A DNA stretch of 64,000 bases from Trichomonas vaginalis G3. Lineage: Eukaryota > Parabasalia > Trichomonadida > Trichomonadidae. The translations under genes and the position numbers were made by a program. The notes under the pieces were generated by a model, which did not search any database, was not told the DNA's origin, and saw nothing but the letters and a program-made list of their open reading frames with translations. The stretch is taken from assembly GCF_026262505.1 (NCBI RefSeq), contig NC_067205.1:8556001-8620000 (forward strand), written 5' to 3'. Positions 42,497 to 53,523 of the stretch are shown piece by piece (position 1 is the first letter of the stretch; the number at the start of each line of letters is the position of its first letter).

Positions 42497-42583
42497 TATT
42501 CCTTAAATTCTTTATGAAACTCGCAACAGTTCCATAAAAATTTTTAAATTCTAAACTGTCGAAATTACCGATCGGTAATCACA

Positions 42584-42627
42584 CCCTTCACAGGTGTGTC
42601 ACTTTTTACAGGTGTGTCACTTTTAGC
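42584..42627. repeat. Short tandem repeat ACAGGTGTGTCACTTTT
   Basis: Two adjacent copies of (A)CAGGTGTGTCACTTTT. Its complement contains AAAAGTGACAC, the motif seen at 15837 and elsewhere, so this may be the far side of a degraded element. Confidence 0.6.
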
Positions 42628-42629
42628 TT

Positions 42630-44156
42630 AAATTCCCCCTCCTCTACCTTAAAATTTAATATTCTGCATCTCACGAAATTACGCTCAGAATCCGTAGCTA
42701 TTATAATAAAATGTTTCATCAGTGCACATTATTATACCCCTTGAAATATCAGGTCCAATTTATCGGGCCGTTTTCGAGAAAAAATCATTTTAAATATATT
42801 ACTACTACCTTTCACTAACCTGGCTTCCCTTTATTTACAAAATAAAGTGAAGACTCATAAATCTAGGCTGATTTAAGCCGAACCATCTTATCAGATAGGT
42901 TCAAGATCCAAATAAATGAAGTAATACAAACTTTTGCTATAAACATAAATATTTTAGTGAAGAATTCACTTTCCTTTGATATGTCAAGAAAAATCTTAGA
43001 GTGTCATTAGTTAAATATTACAATCAAACGATTATACAAAAAGATTTCACGAATTTCTAATGGATTTAGACTTGAATGTTCAATTTCTTGATTGTTCACG
43101 TTTAGTAATCCCAACTTCTTATATCTTTTTTACATAAAACCTTTTGTATATCTACAAAAAAAAATAATTTTTTTTTTCTACTTTGATTTTAAACTAAATT
43201 CATTATACCTAAGGGTTTCGTTTTGCGAAAAAAACGTACAATACGCAATTTCGCTAAAAAAACATTTAGCTAGCAATTTCGACCTTTGACTCCACTCAAG
43301 ACGTCACTTTTTTAATTTTGCGGTATCATATTTTTGGAAAATCTTTATGAATATTATATAAAAAGTCTCTTTAATATCTATATTTCATATTTTTATCGAT
43401 TTTTAAAGTTTTTGCGAAAAGTATTCAATTATTTTTGCTATTTGGTCGGGTAAATGTCAGATTTGCGCATTTTCTGATATGATATTCAGATTCTACTGTT
43501 GATAATAATGCTTATAGAACCCTCTTGCTATTGTGTCAAAATTGCGAAACCGATAGCAAAAATATCTCGCAATATCAAAATTGAGATATTGAGTGAATTA
43601 TGCATTATAGAGATTAAAAATCTGATTTGTGAAAACATCTCATCAGTTTCTAGCTAATTCAAAAATCTTTACTATCTTATTCGATTAAAATGAAAAGGGA
43701 ATAGTTTCATTATGCTTTAAATGACAGCCTTATAATATAATCATAGTTTTCGCTCAATATGCAGCATTTTTTTTCGAAATCTATGGTCAATGTCCTAAAT
43801 ACTGATTGCTTTGCATTCATATCTCTTACATTTTCTATACCCACATCACTATTCATTGCTATTCCTATCTTTTTCATTTTTGTTTGTTTCTCATAATTTC
43901 TCAAAAAACATGATAACTTGATATTTGTAAATATCATACTTTATAACGTAAATAAGAACTTGACCTATTAAGAAAAGCAGTAATGAAAAGAAAATCTGAA
44001 ATTCATAAAAATTACAAGTTTCTGATGACAATTAGCTTAATTAAACCAGGTACAAGATTATATAATTGTATTTTCTATCCAATTATCCATATAATATCTT
44101 ATCCAGAAAAAATAACTTGATCAATACCAAATGATTTTTTAACTAGTAAATAAAGT
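42630..44156. other. Intergenic DNA without recognisable features
   Basis: AT-rich, no gene-like frame. A 75-codon minus-strand frame at 43710-43937 has no family signal and is treated as chance. The stretch is bounded on the right by a hAT-like element. Confidence 0.45.
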
Positions 44157-44164
44157 ATTTTCTT
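44157..44164. repeat. 8-bp target duplication ATTTTCTT, left
   Basis: Direct repeat with 45541-45548, immediately outside hAT-like copy 1. Confidence 0.8.
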
Positions 44165-45540
44165 TATGGCATTCCAAACGGGAACCGCGGTTGGTTACCA
44201 TGGATTTCCGTCACCGGTCACATTTTAAAGATTTTTAAAGCCTTATAAAAATATGCTTTGTAAATCATTTTTTGTAAATCGGCAAAAATTTGGTAATTTT
44301 CTTCAACTAATAAATCTGCGAATAGCATTTATAATACAAGAACAATCTTTTAAAATGCGTTTGATTCATTTTTGTATAATTTCATATAGGCACATATATT
44401 CTTCCGGGACTTTCCGTGATTTTACCGTAAAATCATTAGTTTACACCAATTTTTCCGTATTTTGAATAGTTTACTGCACTTTTTCCGTAAAATTGAGTTA
44501 CGGGAATCCGCAAAATTTCCGGACCTCATTTTTCATAGAATATAATAATAATATTTGATAAAAAGATATATTATTTATATTTTTGATTTTTGAATTACGG
44601 AAAAAGTGAATTGATAACTTGATTTTTTTATATGGTTAATTTTTCAAATGATATTATGAAGATCTAAAATATTAAAAGTAAAAAATTGAATTACGGAAAA
44701 AGTGAGGTCAAAAGTGAAATAAATTTGCAGAACAATTTTCATTGAAATAAGACATTGAGTATCACACTTTAGTGAATCAACATCTATAAGAATGAAGTGT
44801 TTTGAAGCTGAAATAATATTGAATAGAAATTAATTTTTTCTGAAATTTTGAATGAAATTATGGAAATAAAAAAATTACTAAATATTGTATTCATACAAAT
44901 ATATTATTTTAAAGGAAAATAGATGCTGATAGAAACGATGAAAAATTTTGAAAACTTTACAATTAATTTATGTTCGTTAACCACAGAGCTTGCAATCCAA
45001 AGCTCACGTTAGACTACAAGAGTCATGAAGTCTCATACTAAGGGATATCCAACATATATTTTAATAATCTAATGTTTGTGACAAATATTCAACATAAAAT
45101 TAAGTTTTCGTTTCGTTACAAGGCATTCATACTTTGGAATATCATATTTAATGTACAGAAAAGTTAATATTAAACAATACATGCTAAAGAATTAATAAAT
45201 AAGATAATAAAATAAATTTATACGTAATTACTTTCATTTAATATGCTTTATGCTGTATAATATTGATTAAGAGGCATTAAAAGGTTCCATAGTCTGCTTT
45301 TATAGGCAAGATTTTTGATAAAAATTTTAAATTTTGAAAAATGATGAGAAAAGGAAAAAAAAGGTAAATGAAAGCAAGAGGAGGGAAAAAAAAGAAAGGG
45401 AAGGGAAAAATAAAAGAAAGAAGGACATATAAAAATTTAGATGCGCATTCTTAATGCCGAGGCGGCTTGCCGCCGAGGCGCGATTTTTTTAGGCCTCTAC
45501 GGTAACCCGGCAATGTTTTTTTAAATCTTGTACAGCCCTA
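44165..45540 (+). mobile_element. hAT-like non-autonomous DNA transposon, copy 1
   Basis: Begins TATGGCATTCC and ends TTGTACAGCCCTA, so the tips form an imperfect inverted repeat (TA(T/G)GGC...). It is flanked by a perfect 8-bp direct repeat, ATTTTCTT (44157-44164 and 45541-45548), the length made by hAT transposases. The left part carries three copies of TTACGGAAAAAGTG or its complement (44477, 44593, 44691), likely transposase-binding sites. The right part has a purine-only tract (about 45340-45425) and a GC hairpin GGCGGCTTGCCGCC (45461-45474). No transposase frame is present. It shares both ends with the element at 53524-55437 but not the middle. Confidence 0.82.
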
Positions 45541-45548
45541 ATTTTCTT
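45541..45548. repeat. 8-bp target duplication ATTTTCTT, right
   Basis: Direct repeat with 44157-44164. Confidence 0.8.
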
Positions 45549-46523
45549 TACACACACATTGTATATCATAGTTTTTTTTTGGTTTCGCAAAACATCCAAA
45601 AACAAATATGCTATAAAAGTGACAATTTTAGCAAAACGAAACCCTTATTATACCTTGTTGATACCAAGTAAAAGCTTAATAATAAAATCCTTAAAACAAG
45701 CTAAAAATTTTTCATTAATAAATCTTAAGTAATATTGCAGTATTTATGTTGAAACTATGATTCATTTCGCATTAGCATCAATTATAATGTGCATCTATTT
45801 TTCCAAAAATTTTCCATTTTTCATTGTTCGTTATCAAATTTGTATTTTTTACATTGATAAAGATTTTTTTGAATTTTTTTTGGAAAAATTACTTCGTTCT
45901 AGAGCTTGAAGAATGAGGCCATTACTATCTATTATATAACTTAAAAATTATTCACAACTCAAAAACATCATAAATCAGGAAATCATCTATAAATTTGTTT
46001 CTATCACAACAAATAACAGGTTTCAAAAGAAGTATGCAATATAAACTTCATAAACATAATGCAATATATAGATTTTCGTATAGTTATCCCCTTTAAACTC
46101 ATTTTTGATTTAAATCTTTTCTAAATTATCTTGACACGCTGAATTATCTCATTACATGTTAGGGTGGAAGAATCTACACATATGGGTAAAGAATTTCTTT
46201 GTGATAAAAATCCTTTCATATAAGGAATTGAAGTAAGATTTCTTAAATCTTTCTCACTCCTAAAGTAATACAGAATTTTATATACACAACATATCCATTG
46301 ATAAAATAAATATCAGTTTCATATAAATTAAAGAAATATAATTTTGATAATAATATCGCCAAAATGCCTCGACAGATTTCCGCGATTCCATGTATATCAG
46401 TTTCACAGCAGGTGGTAAGTATATATCCACTAGCAAAATTGAAAACTGAGCGAGAAAATTTATCTGGACTACCTTTGTTAAAAATTTCACATAATGTGAA
46501 GTGAAAATTAGTCAAATTTTTTA
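45549..46523. other. Intergenic DNA before the 46.5-kb gene
   Basis: AT-rich with one AAAAGTGAC motif near 45617. A 90-codon minus-strand frame at 46243-46515 has no family signal and overlaps what should be the leader of the next gene, so it is not called. Confidence 0.4.
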
Positions 46524-47852
46524 ATGACCTACAAAGTTCATCCTAAAGATTTAAAACAGATTTCAACCTTGGTCGATGAGTGCTCTGACCTGGTTGAACA
46601 ATGTATAGGGTTGTTAGCTGAATACCAGCCAGAGCAACCAAAACCAAAACCAAAACCAAAACCATCAAATGAGATCCCAAATAATATTCTTTTCAATTAC
46701 GTAGAGTTAGATAAGATCGGTTGGAATCTTGGACAAACAATGAAAATTGAATACATTAAGGACCAATATATTGAAGCTACACTTTTAGACGGCAAAAATG
46801 ATAAAACTTACGATTTTCTTGCTGACAAACTTAATGACAAAGTATACATTGTTCAAGAATATTTCAATCCATACAAACATGTTGGTCTCTTATGCCAAAA
46901 CCAAATATTTATCATAAGGTTCAACAAAAACTCATTCGATGGAACTAAACTACAAAATCTCCTTTCAAAGGCAACTTTGATTGCATCAAATCCCAATCTC
47001 ATTCTTAACGACTACCCATCACTTCAAGTCAAAGATCTTTTAACCGAGATTACTAACTTTACTGATCTTGATTTGAGATTTTCATTCCATTCAGCTTCAA
47101 AATATTTATCAATTTTCAATTATAAAGATAAACCGAGAAAGCCAGATTCGCATCTGTTCCAAATCATTTATATGTTACTTTGCAACAAATTAGCTGTCGA
47201 AAAACTCAATTCTCAAAAGAGATTACCAGATTTGGAAATTTCGGAAACAGAAGGTTTCACAGTTCCACCAGAATACGTTGAAGGCGTCAATGCCATGTCG
47301 ATCAAAGCCAAAGTTCCAGTTGATCCCGGTTTTTCAATTAATGTCCAAACTAATGAAGGCAACACTTATGAAATCAATTATCTTCTTTCCAACGATCCAA
47401 TGTTTGAATATTTATTACAAGATATCAAAGATACAACAATTTATGTATCAAGTCACCACAAAACAGCCACTCTATTAGACAATTCAAATTCTATTACAGT
47501 AATAAAAGTTGTTGATGATGCATTTCTTGATCAGCTTGTTGAATTAGATAACAGAGCTGATATCACTGTAAGAGCAAACAATTTTGATGATTTCAGGAAA
47601 TTCTTTGGACAAAATCGTCAAGTTGCTATGAAAAAGAAAACAATTACAATCGATCCACAAAGACAATTCGTGAGAACAAAAGATTTGCCATTTGCAGAAT
47701 TCTTGAATGAGCCTTCTGGTAACCTTCCTGTGCCAGTCATTATCTCTTTGGCTTTGAACGCAAATTACAGAGTTTTTGCAATTAGAGATAATCATAGCCT
47801 TAACAAAATGTCTATGCAGGGAAGTCAAATTTCTGAACAATCTGATTTATAA
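46524..47852 (+). CDS. Hypothetical protein with PKPKPK linker, 442 aa
   Basis: The ATG at 46524 opens MTYKVHPKDLKQISTLVDEC. A short helical N-terminal segment (1-36) is joined by a Pro/Lys linker (PKPKPKPKP, about 41-49) to a large soluble domain. Alternating hydrophobic strands and helices fill residues 55-430, with an apparent internal similarity between about 60-170 and 255-345 (MKIEYIKDQYIEATLLDG... versus ...NVQTNEGNTYEINYLL...). No signal peptide or membrane segment. I recognise no family; the codon use is host-like and the frame is long and clean, so it is a real gene. Confidence 0.75.
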   Translation: MTYKVHPKDLKQISTLVDECSDLVEQCIGLLAEYQPEQPKPKPKPKPSNEIPNNILFNYVELDKIGWNLGQTMKIEYIKDQYIEATLLDGKNDKTYDFLADKLNDKVYIVQEYFNPYKHVGLLCQNQIFIIRFNKNSFDGTKLQNLLSKATLIASNPNLILNDYPSLQVKDLLTEITNFTDLDLRFSFHSASKYLSIFNYKDKPRKPDSHLFQIIYMLLCNKLAVEKLNSQKRLPDLEISETEGFTVPPEYVEGVNAMSIKAKVPVDPGFSINVQTNEGNTYEINYLLSNDPMFEYLLQDIKDTTIYVSSHHKTATLLDNSNSITVIKVVDDAFLDQLVELDNRADITVRANNFDDFRKFFGQNRQVAMKKKTITIDPQRQFVRTKDLPFAEFLNEPSGNLPVPVIISLALNANYRVFAIRDNHSLNKMSMQGSQISEQSDL

Positions 47853-47988
47853 AGATATATTTTTTTTTTCTATTGATACATTGAAAATTTTGAATGTCGA
47901 TATGGCCATGATCGTCTATATGATTATGACAATAAGCAATATCCAAATTTTTGAAAATATTGTGGTATTGCATTTCATAATTTTACGA

Positions 47989-47994
47989 TCATTA
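47989..47994 (+). promoter_or_regulatory. Initiator-like TCATTA of the TMEM62-like gene
   Basis: TCATTA 10-15 bases before the ATG at 48004, matching the trichomonad initiator consensus TCA(C/T)(A/T). Motif and position only. Confidence 0.4.
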
Positions 47995-48003
47995 TTTCGG
48001 TGA

Positions 48004-49878
48004 ATGGCTTTTCGACAACATTTGATTGGATTCTTATCATTTTTCTCTATTTTTTTGATATTTTATGCCTTCTCGATCAATGAATTCTACCGTAAACTTC
48101 ATTATACTGTTCCAAAAGTTGAAATTAACAAAAATTATCCTTCATTTAACAAGAGTAGTGATCCGATTATAATCACTCATGCAACAGATATACATGTATC
48201 ACATCTACACCCTCGTACTTACTATCGCCTTAACAAAACTCTTAATTTTTGGGAGAAAATGATCAAACCAGTTTTTGCAGTTCTCAGCGGAGACCTTACT
48301 GACAACTATTCACATAAGAAATCGCCTTGCTACGCATATCCTATTGAAAAACATTGGAAAATTTACAATGATACGATAACAAATTCAGGTTTGAATTTAG
48401 ACAGATTATTTGAAATATTTGGCAATCACGACTTATTTGGTGTTTACGATTGGGACGATAACAAGTCCTACGCTTCAATTTATACAAAAACAAAGAGATC
48501 AAGTTTCCACGCTTTTTCCCAAGTCAGAAACGGAGTAAAACTTATTGGATTCGTTCCGTGTGAGATACCTTTTGGCAATGGCCCACAACAAGTCGTTGCA
48601 ACAATGAGAACAAAGTACTTAGACGAACTTGAACGTGAATTACAACAAAAAAGTGACGCGAAATACGTTATTATTGTCTGTCACTTCACTCATGAGTTTA
48701 TTTATCCATTACGTGCTCGATCTACATCCGGGAAGACCTACGAAGACCTGATCAGAGAATACAATGTCACATGTTTATTGACAGGCCATGTTCATCCTAA
48801 AAAACTTGAATTTGTTCATTACGCAAACACAATGGAATTAACAATGATGTCGATGAAGAAATACGATTTCTTTGCGTTATTGTCATTGGATAATGGAAGA
48901 ATCAATTATGAGCAACATAGCTTTAATGATTCACAAATAAGTCTAATAACAAATCCTGCTCCTTCGAAATTACAAAGTTTTAATTTCATAGACAAAAAAA
49001 TGCCTGTCAGAATTGTCACTTTTTCAAATTTAAAGAACAAGAGTTTCAAAGTTAAAGGAAAAGGAATTGAAGGAGAACTTAAATGGGAGAAATATCTTGA
49101 TGAAAATGTTTCTTTGTATTCAAAAGAATTCGAATTCCAAAGTGGAGTTCAAAATTTGACAATTTCCGGAGATTTAAATCAAACAATCGAAATAGCAGTT
49201 GATAGTGAATCAGGACCATTCCATGAGACTCACAGATGGTTGTTTAATTCTTATCTTGGTGAATACATGTTAGTTTTGTATGCTCCTTTCTATATTGTGA
49301 TGTTAATTGAAATTATTTGGCCACTTAAAATTTTTGATGAAACAGCTTTGTCTATTGTTGATGATACAAAGAAAGGGAGTATTTTGCAAGCAATTTTCTT
49401 TGGTCCTTTAGTTATATCTAATTTATTATCTAGAATTACATTTAGAGTTAAGTTTGTTGTATATTTAAGTCTTCTTTGGCCACTATTTTTGCCACAAATG
49501 TTTTATCCTGTTAATGGAAAGTTTTCAATTTTGTGGTCATTTGGATATACTGTAGGATTCACTCCTGTATTTGATACATTCTCTGTTCTATGCACTGCTT
49601 TGTATTATTTGAGTTATGTCCCCCTTGTTTGTTACGGAGCTGTTATTAGTTTTATCATCAAAAGAGATGGTTTATCTTTTTATTTTATTTTCGAAGTTTT
49701 CGTTCTTTTCTTCTTTGTTTATCAAGTTTATTTGTTCGTCAAAAAATACATTGCAGAGATTGGTTGGCAGTATTACTGGTATTTTGCATTCCCTTATTTC
49801 CAACTTCCAATTGCTGCTGTTTTAGTTTTCTTGTATGATATATTCAAAGAAAGGAAACAGAAGAAGAAAGATGATTAA
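48004..49878 (+). CDS. TMEM62-like membrane metallophosphoesterase
   Basis: A 624-residue protein with an N-terminal signal anchor (about 8-24), a calcineurin-type phosphoesterase domain and several C-terminal membrane segments (about 420-610). Metal-binding motifs are in order: D62 and H64 in THATDIHVSH, G96-D97 in SGDLTD, GNHD at 140-143, CHFTHEF and finally TGHVH. A LITNP segment after the enzyme domain is also shared with animal TMEM62. The active site should face the lumen or cell exterior. The substrate is not known. ATG 48004 has a TCATTA initiator-like site at 47989-47994. The gene lies 151 bases after the previous one on the same strand. Length and layout fit the family. Confidence 0.88.
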   Translation: MAFRQHLIGFLSFFSIFLIFYAFSINEFYRKLHYTVPKVEINKNYPSFNKSSDPIIITHATDIHVSHLHPRTYYRLNKTLNFWEKMIKPVFAVLSGDLTDNYSHKKSPCYAYPIEKHWKIYNDTITNSGLNLDRLFEIFGNHDLFGVYDWDDNKSYASIYTKTKRSSFHAFSQVRNGVKLIGFVPCEIPFGNGPQQVVATMRTKYLDELERELQQKSDAKYVIIVCHFTHEFIYPLRARSTSGKTYEDLIREYNVTCLLTGHVHPKKLEFVHYANTMELTMMSMKKYDFFALLSLDNGRINYEQHSFNDSQISLITNPAPSKLQSFNFIDKKMPVRIVTFSNLKNKSFKVKGKGIEGELKWEKYLDENVSLYSKEFEFQSGVQNLTISGDLNQTIEIAVDSESGPFHETHRWLFNSYLGEYMLVLYAPFYIVMLIEIIWPLKIFDETALSIVDDTKKGSILQAIFFGPLVISNLLSRITFRVKFVVYLSLLWPLFLPQMFYPVNGKFSILWSFGYTVGFTPVFDTFSVLCTALYYLSYVPLVCYGAVISFIIKRDGLSFYFIFEVFVLFFFVYQVYLFVKKYIAEIGWQYYWYFAFPYFQLPIAAVLVFLYDIFKERKQKKKDD

Positions 49879-50337
49879 TATTTATAATATCATATTGTTC
49901 TTATTAAAATCTATCTATATATTATATATTAAAAATATTTGAACTCTTTTTAAAATGACATCGTTTGATACTTGTAGGAAAATCATTCAGAATTAATATA
50001 TAAATGCTAAATCCAGTGGAATTACAACATGTCTATACTCATTGGGTCATGTTGAACAAGAGTGAGAAAAATTACAATATGCGTGTTACATTTTTTATAT
50101 ACAGTAACTTCATATTGAAATAAATTCATTAGTTCAGAATAAATAATCCGTGACATTTATTTTTCTAAGACCAAACTTTTTGTGTCATTTTATTTATCAA
50201 AAGTCACATCTATATTTAAAATCTCATTTCATATATGATGCATTTCCTTGAAATTCATTCAATTACTTATAAATTAGCCATAATTAGTATGACTATTATG
50301 AAATAAATAAGCTTAATTCAATAGAATGTTTTTAGTA
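49879..50337. other. Convergent intergenic spacer
   Basis: AT-rich spacer between the 3' ends of the plus-strand TMEM62-like and the minus-strand BspA-like genes. No other feature visible. Confidence 0.45.
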
Positions 50338-52776
50338 TTATATCATTGCTATGAATGGTGTTATTGGTAAACTGTTGACATTAAAGCGATAACAATCTTT
50401 AGTTATCATATTTGAGCACGGTTTTGTACTTAATTGCGGTAACTTGCTAAATGTAATTAGACTATCAATATATGTTTTGTTTTTATTTTCTATCAAACAG
50501 CCGCATGAGAGTTGATTACAGCCTTTGAAAGCATCCTCTCCAACATCAATAACACTTGCTGGAATATTTATCATCTTTAGATTTATGCAGCCGTCGAATG
50601 TACTCTTTGAAATATTAGCAACACTATTACTTGGAATGAAAATAGAAACAAGATTGACGCAGCTCATAAAAGCACCTTCACTAATTGTTACTGTACTTCC
50701 TGGAAGAGAAAAGAATTTCACTTGAGATACAGGTGGAAATAGAATCAAAGATGTTTGCTGCCTATCAAATAAGGCTTCTGTAACAATTCTATATCTAGTA
50801 CTCTCGCAGTTAATACTTGCAATTCTAAAGCAATCCCTAAATGCACCACTTTTGATAAATTCAAGTGATGAATCTGCTGGAATATTAATTGTTGAAAGTG
50901 ATTGACATGAATAAAATGCATTACTGCTTATTTGGTAAACAGATGATGGAACATCAAGTGTAGAAATTGCAGTGTTACTGAAAGAAGAAACTCCAAGAAG
51001 AGTAATTCTTGCTGGGAAATTAATTGATTCTAAGTTTGTGTTATCACTAAAACAGAAATCACTAATATTTGTCATGCCACTGCAGCTGCTTAAATCTACA
51101 GACAGCAAACTGCAACCTTGGAAACCATTATTTCCTATAGTAGTTAATGAGTCATGGAATGTAACTATATTCAGATTGGAGCATCTAGAGAATGAAGAAA
51201 TTCCAATATATTTCAATTTCAATGGCAATTTTATAGTTGTCAATGAAGTGCATCCGTAAAAACAATTATCTGGAATTGATATAATATCACTTTGCTCGAA
51301 ATTCACAGATGATAATGCAATACAATTGGAGAATGACGAATCTCCAATAGATCTGCAGCTATTTAAAACAATTGACTGTAATTTTTGGCAATTTTGGAAT
51401 GCAAAATTCCCAATTGATTTGATATAAATTGGAAGATTTACAAATTCCATTTTTGTGCAATCAGTAAAAGCACTTTCTAAAATTGTTTCTAATTTGGAAT
51501 CACTTGGGAACACCATTCTAGTAATGAAATTTTTACCGGAAAAAACAGATTTCTTTATTAAGGTAACATCTTTATGAATATTAATTGTTGTCTGTGATGT
51601 TCCAATATGTTGTGAAATTGTTGAATTATCTCTTGTCATAATAATATACTCATCATTTATATAAAAATTGGAATTTCCGCTAAAGTATAACTTTGTTCCT
51701 GGATCGAAAACTTGACCATTTAACTGTGTCAAATTTTCGGGTAATGTCACCTCTTTCAAGTTTGGACATTTCATGAAGCAGCCTTTATCAATCCTTGTTA
51801 ATGTGTCTGGTAATTCAATTGAGGATAAGTTTGTATCCCAGAAGCACATTTCCGGTAGCAAATTTAATCCTTTTGGAAGTTTAACTCTAGTTAATTTCTT
51901 GCATCCGGCAAATGCATTATTATAAATAATTGTTACCGAATCTGGTATATCTATCTCTGTTATTTGAATCTGAGTCATTGAATAAGATGCAATGGATGTC
52001 AACGTTGATGGTAAAGTAACACTTGGAAATATAGACCAAACAAATGCGGAACTAGCAAATCTAGTAATCCCTTCAGGAATAACTAAATCTCCAGTTTTTC
52101 TTGAAGGATATGCAACTGCTGTTTTAGTTTCATTATTTATTAATATTCCGTTAGTAATAGTGAAAATTTTGTTGTCTCTGCTTACAAGGATTTCTTCTAA
52201 ATAGCAATATTCGAATATTTCTGCCATAATTGATGTAACTTTTGAAGGAATAGTAAATGATTTAACTTTACTCATTCTAATAACCCATTTTCCTATTTCA
52301 GTAATTTCGCTGTCAAGTGGTATGTCAACTAACTCTAATGAACTACAAAACGCAAAACAAGACATGGGAAGAATCGTTAATTTTGAAGGAATTGTTATGT
52401 TTTTGAGATTCGTACTATAAAAAACTTTATCACCCAAAATTTCAAGATTTTGAGGAAGTGTGACAGCCCCTAATGATTTACAAGACTCAAAGGCGCTGTT
52501 TGAGATAGTTTTTAGGCTTAAACAATTTGTAAAATCGATCGATTGAATTACTGTGCAATAATAGAATGCATAATTTTGGATTTGAGTTAATTTTGATCCT
52601 ACTGGAAATGAAACTGATTCTAATGTTCCGTTGCAGTTTTTGAAAGCATATGTATTTTCATTTCGACCTGATATAGTAATTGCATTTGGATGAATCGATA
52701 TACATCTGGCCCCAGAATCCGTATCATCTAATATTTCATAATTATTTAAGTAAAGACCAGTATCATATTTAGGCAA
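50338..52776 (-). CDS. BspA-like leucine-rich-repeat protein
   Basis: About 810 codons of LRR_5/BspA-type repeats (ITIPSKLTILPMSCFAFCSS, VKLPKGLNLLPEMCFWDTNL and many more, each about 23 residues with a conserved F/Y-x-x-C turn). In trichomonads this large family is linked to surface display and adhesion. Here there is no C-terminal membrane segment, the end being a Cys-containing cap (FKGCNQLSCGCLIENK). The open frame begins after a stop with TTG, and the first in-frame ATG is only near 52365 (residue 138). So the true start is unclear: 5' truncation, or an unusual start. A small inverted-repeat element (52827-53100) lies just upstream and may have displaced the promoter. Confidence 0.85.
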   Translation of the reverse strand: MPKYDTGLYLNNYEILDDTDSGARCISIHPNAITISGRNENTYAFKNCNGTLESVSFPVGSKLTQIQNYAFYYCTVIQSIDFTNCLSLKTISNSAFESCKSLGAVTLPQNLEILGDKVFYSTNLKNITIPSKLTILPMSCFAFCSSLELVDIPLDSEITEIGKWVIRMSKVKSFTIPSKVTSIMAEIFEYCYLEEILVSRDNKIFTITNGILINNETKTAVAYPSRKTGDLVIPEGITRFASSAFVWSIFPSVTLPSTLTSIASYSMTQIQITEIDIPDSVTIIYNNAFAGCKKLTRVKLPKGLNLLPEMCFWDTNLSSIELPDTLTRIDKGCFMKCPNLKEVTLPENLTQLNGQVFDPGTKLYFSGNSNFYINDEYIIMTRDNSTISQHIGTSQTTINIHKDVTLIKKSVFSGKNFITRMVFPSDSKLETILESAFTDCTKMEFVNLPIYIKSIGNFAFQNCQKLQSIVLNSCRSIGDSSFSNCIALSSVNFEQSDIISIPDNCFYGCTSLTTIKLPLKLKYIGISSFSRCSNLNIVTFHDSLTTIGNNGFQGCSLLSVDLSSCSGMTNISDFCFSDNTNLESINFPARITLLGVSSFSNTAISTLDVPSSVYQISSNAFYSCQSLSTINIPADSSLEFIKSGAFRDCFRIASINCESTRYRIVTEALFDRQQTSLILFPPVSQVKFFSLPGSTVTISEGAFMSCVNLVSIFIPSNSVANISKSTFDGCINLKMINIPASVIDVGEDAFKGCNQLSCGCLIENKNKTYIDSLITFSKLPQLSTKPCSNMITKDCYRFNVNSLPITPFIAMI

Positions 52777-53255
52777 TTAAAAGGAACTCTTCAATTTGAA
52801 AAATGACAGATAAATTTGAGGATGTTTTATTGTCGTCTGGAAAAAGTGACAAAATTATTATTGTCGTCTAAAAAGGTGACAAATTATTATTGTCGTCTGG
52901 AAAAGTGACAAAATTATCATTGTCGTCTAAAAAATAGATTTTTCAAGCATGTTTCGGTACCTAAATAAAGGAAGAACATCAATTCCATCTATGTATATAG
53001 TATGCAAACACGCATGATATATGGAGTAGCTCTTTATCTGGCTAAAAATCCTATTATTTGAAAATTCGCATTGTCGTCTAAAACCGCCAGACGACAATAA
53101 TAATACCCCGATAAATTTTATATTCTAAAATTCAATGGTAAACTATGAAAAGTCTAAGCTAGCTTTGAATCTTATTTTTAAGAGAGTTCGAAATTGGTTC
53201 GGCTCAAATTTTCATAATTCAATAAAAAAATTAAAAATTCAATAACAAAGTCATT
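52777..53255. other. Spacer with nested inverted-repeat element
   Basis: Holds the small element at 52827-53100. Otherwise AT-rich with no gene. Confidence 0.45.
52827..53100. mobile_element. MITE-like element with 14-bp terminal repeats
   Basis: Ends TTATTGTCGTCTGG and CCAGACGACAATAA are perfect inverted repeats 274 bp apart. Inside, ATTGTCGTCT recurs at 52829, 52860, 52889 and 52919 (spacing 31, 29, 30), two of the repeat units carrying AAAAGTGAC. At 53070-53098 the motif and its complement form a perfect 10-bp hairpin. TA/TAA flanks would fit a mariner-type target, but no duplication is certain. Not a CRISPR: eukaryotic context and decayed units. Confidence 0.6.
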
Positions 53256-53515
53256 TTATAATATTATGAAAAATAAAAACATAAATTGTATAGAAAATAT
53301 GCATCTGGAATACAATGCAACGTTGCTGCATACTTTGTCTGCATAATTTGCACAAACATCAAAGATATTTGTAGGGAATGTTAGTACGGAAACGCAATTT
53401 GGATCAAAATCAATGTCTCCATTACCATCGTATATACAATTTTTCAAAGAAATTATTCCTAAATTTGCCTTTCCCATTTTGTTACCAATGATGGTAGAAT
53501 TCGATACATAATAGT

Positions 53516-53523
53516 GTTCATTA
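53516..53523. repeat. 8-bp target duplication GTTCATTA, left
   Basis: Direct repeat with 55438-55445; part of the interrupted gene. Confidence 0.85.

Noticed and set aside
43710-43937. 75-codon minus-strand frame
   Set aside because: No similarity to any family and isolated in AT-rich spacer.
46243-46515. 90-codon minus-strand frame before the 46.5-kb gene
   Set aside because: Occupies the probable promoter of the plus-strand gene and has an overlapping rival frame; likely chance.
52829-52928. CRISPR-like repeats at about 30-bp spacing
   Set aside because: Eukaryotic context, units almost without spacers and inside a MITE-like element.
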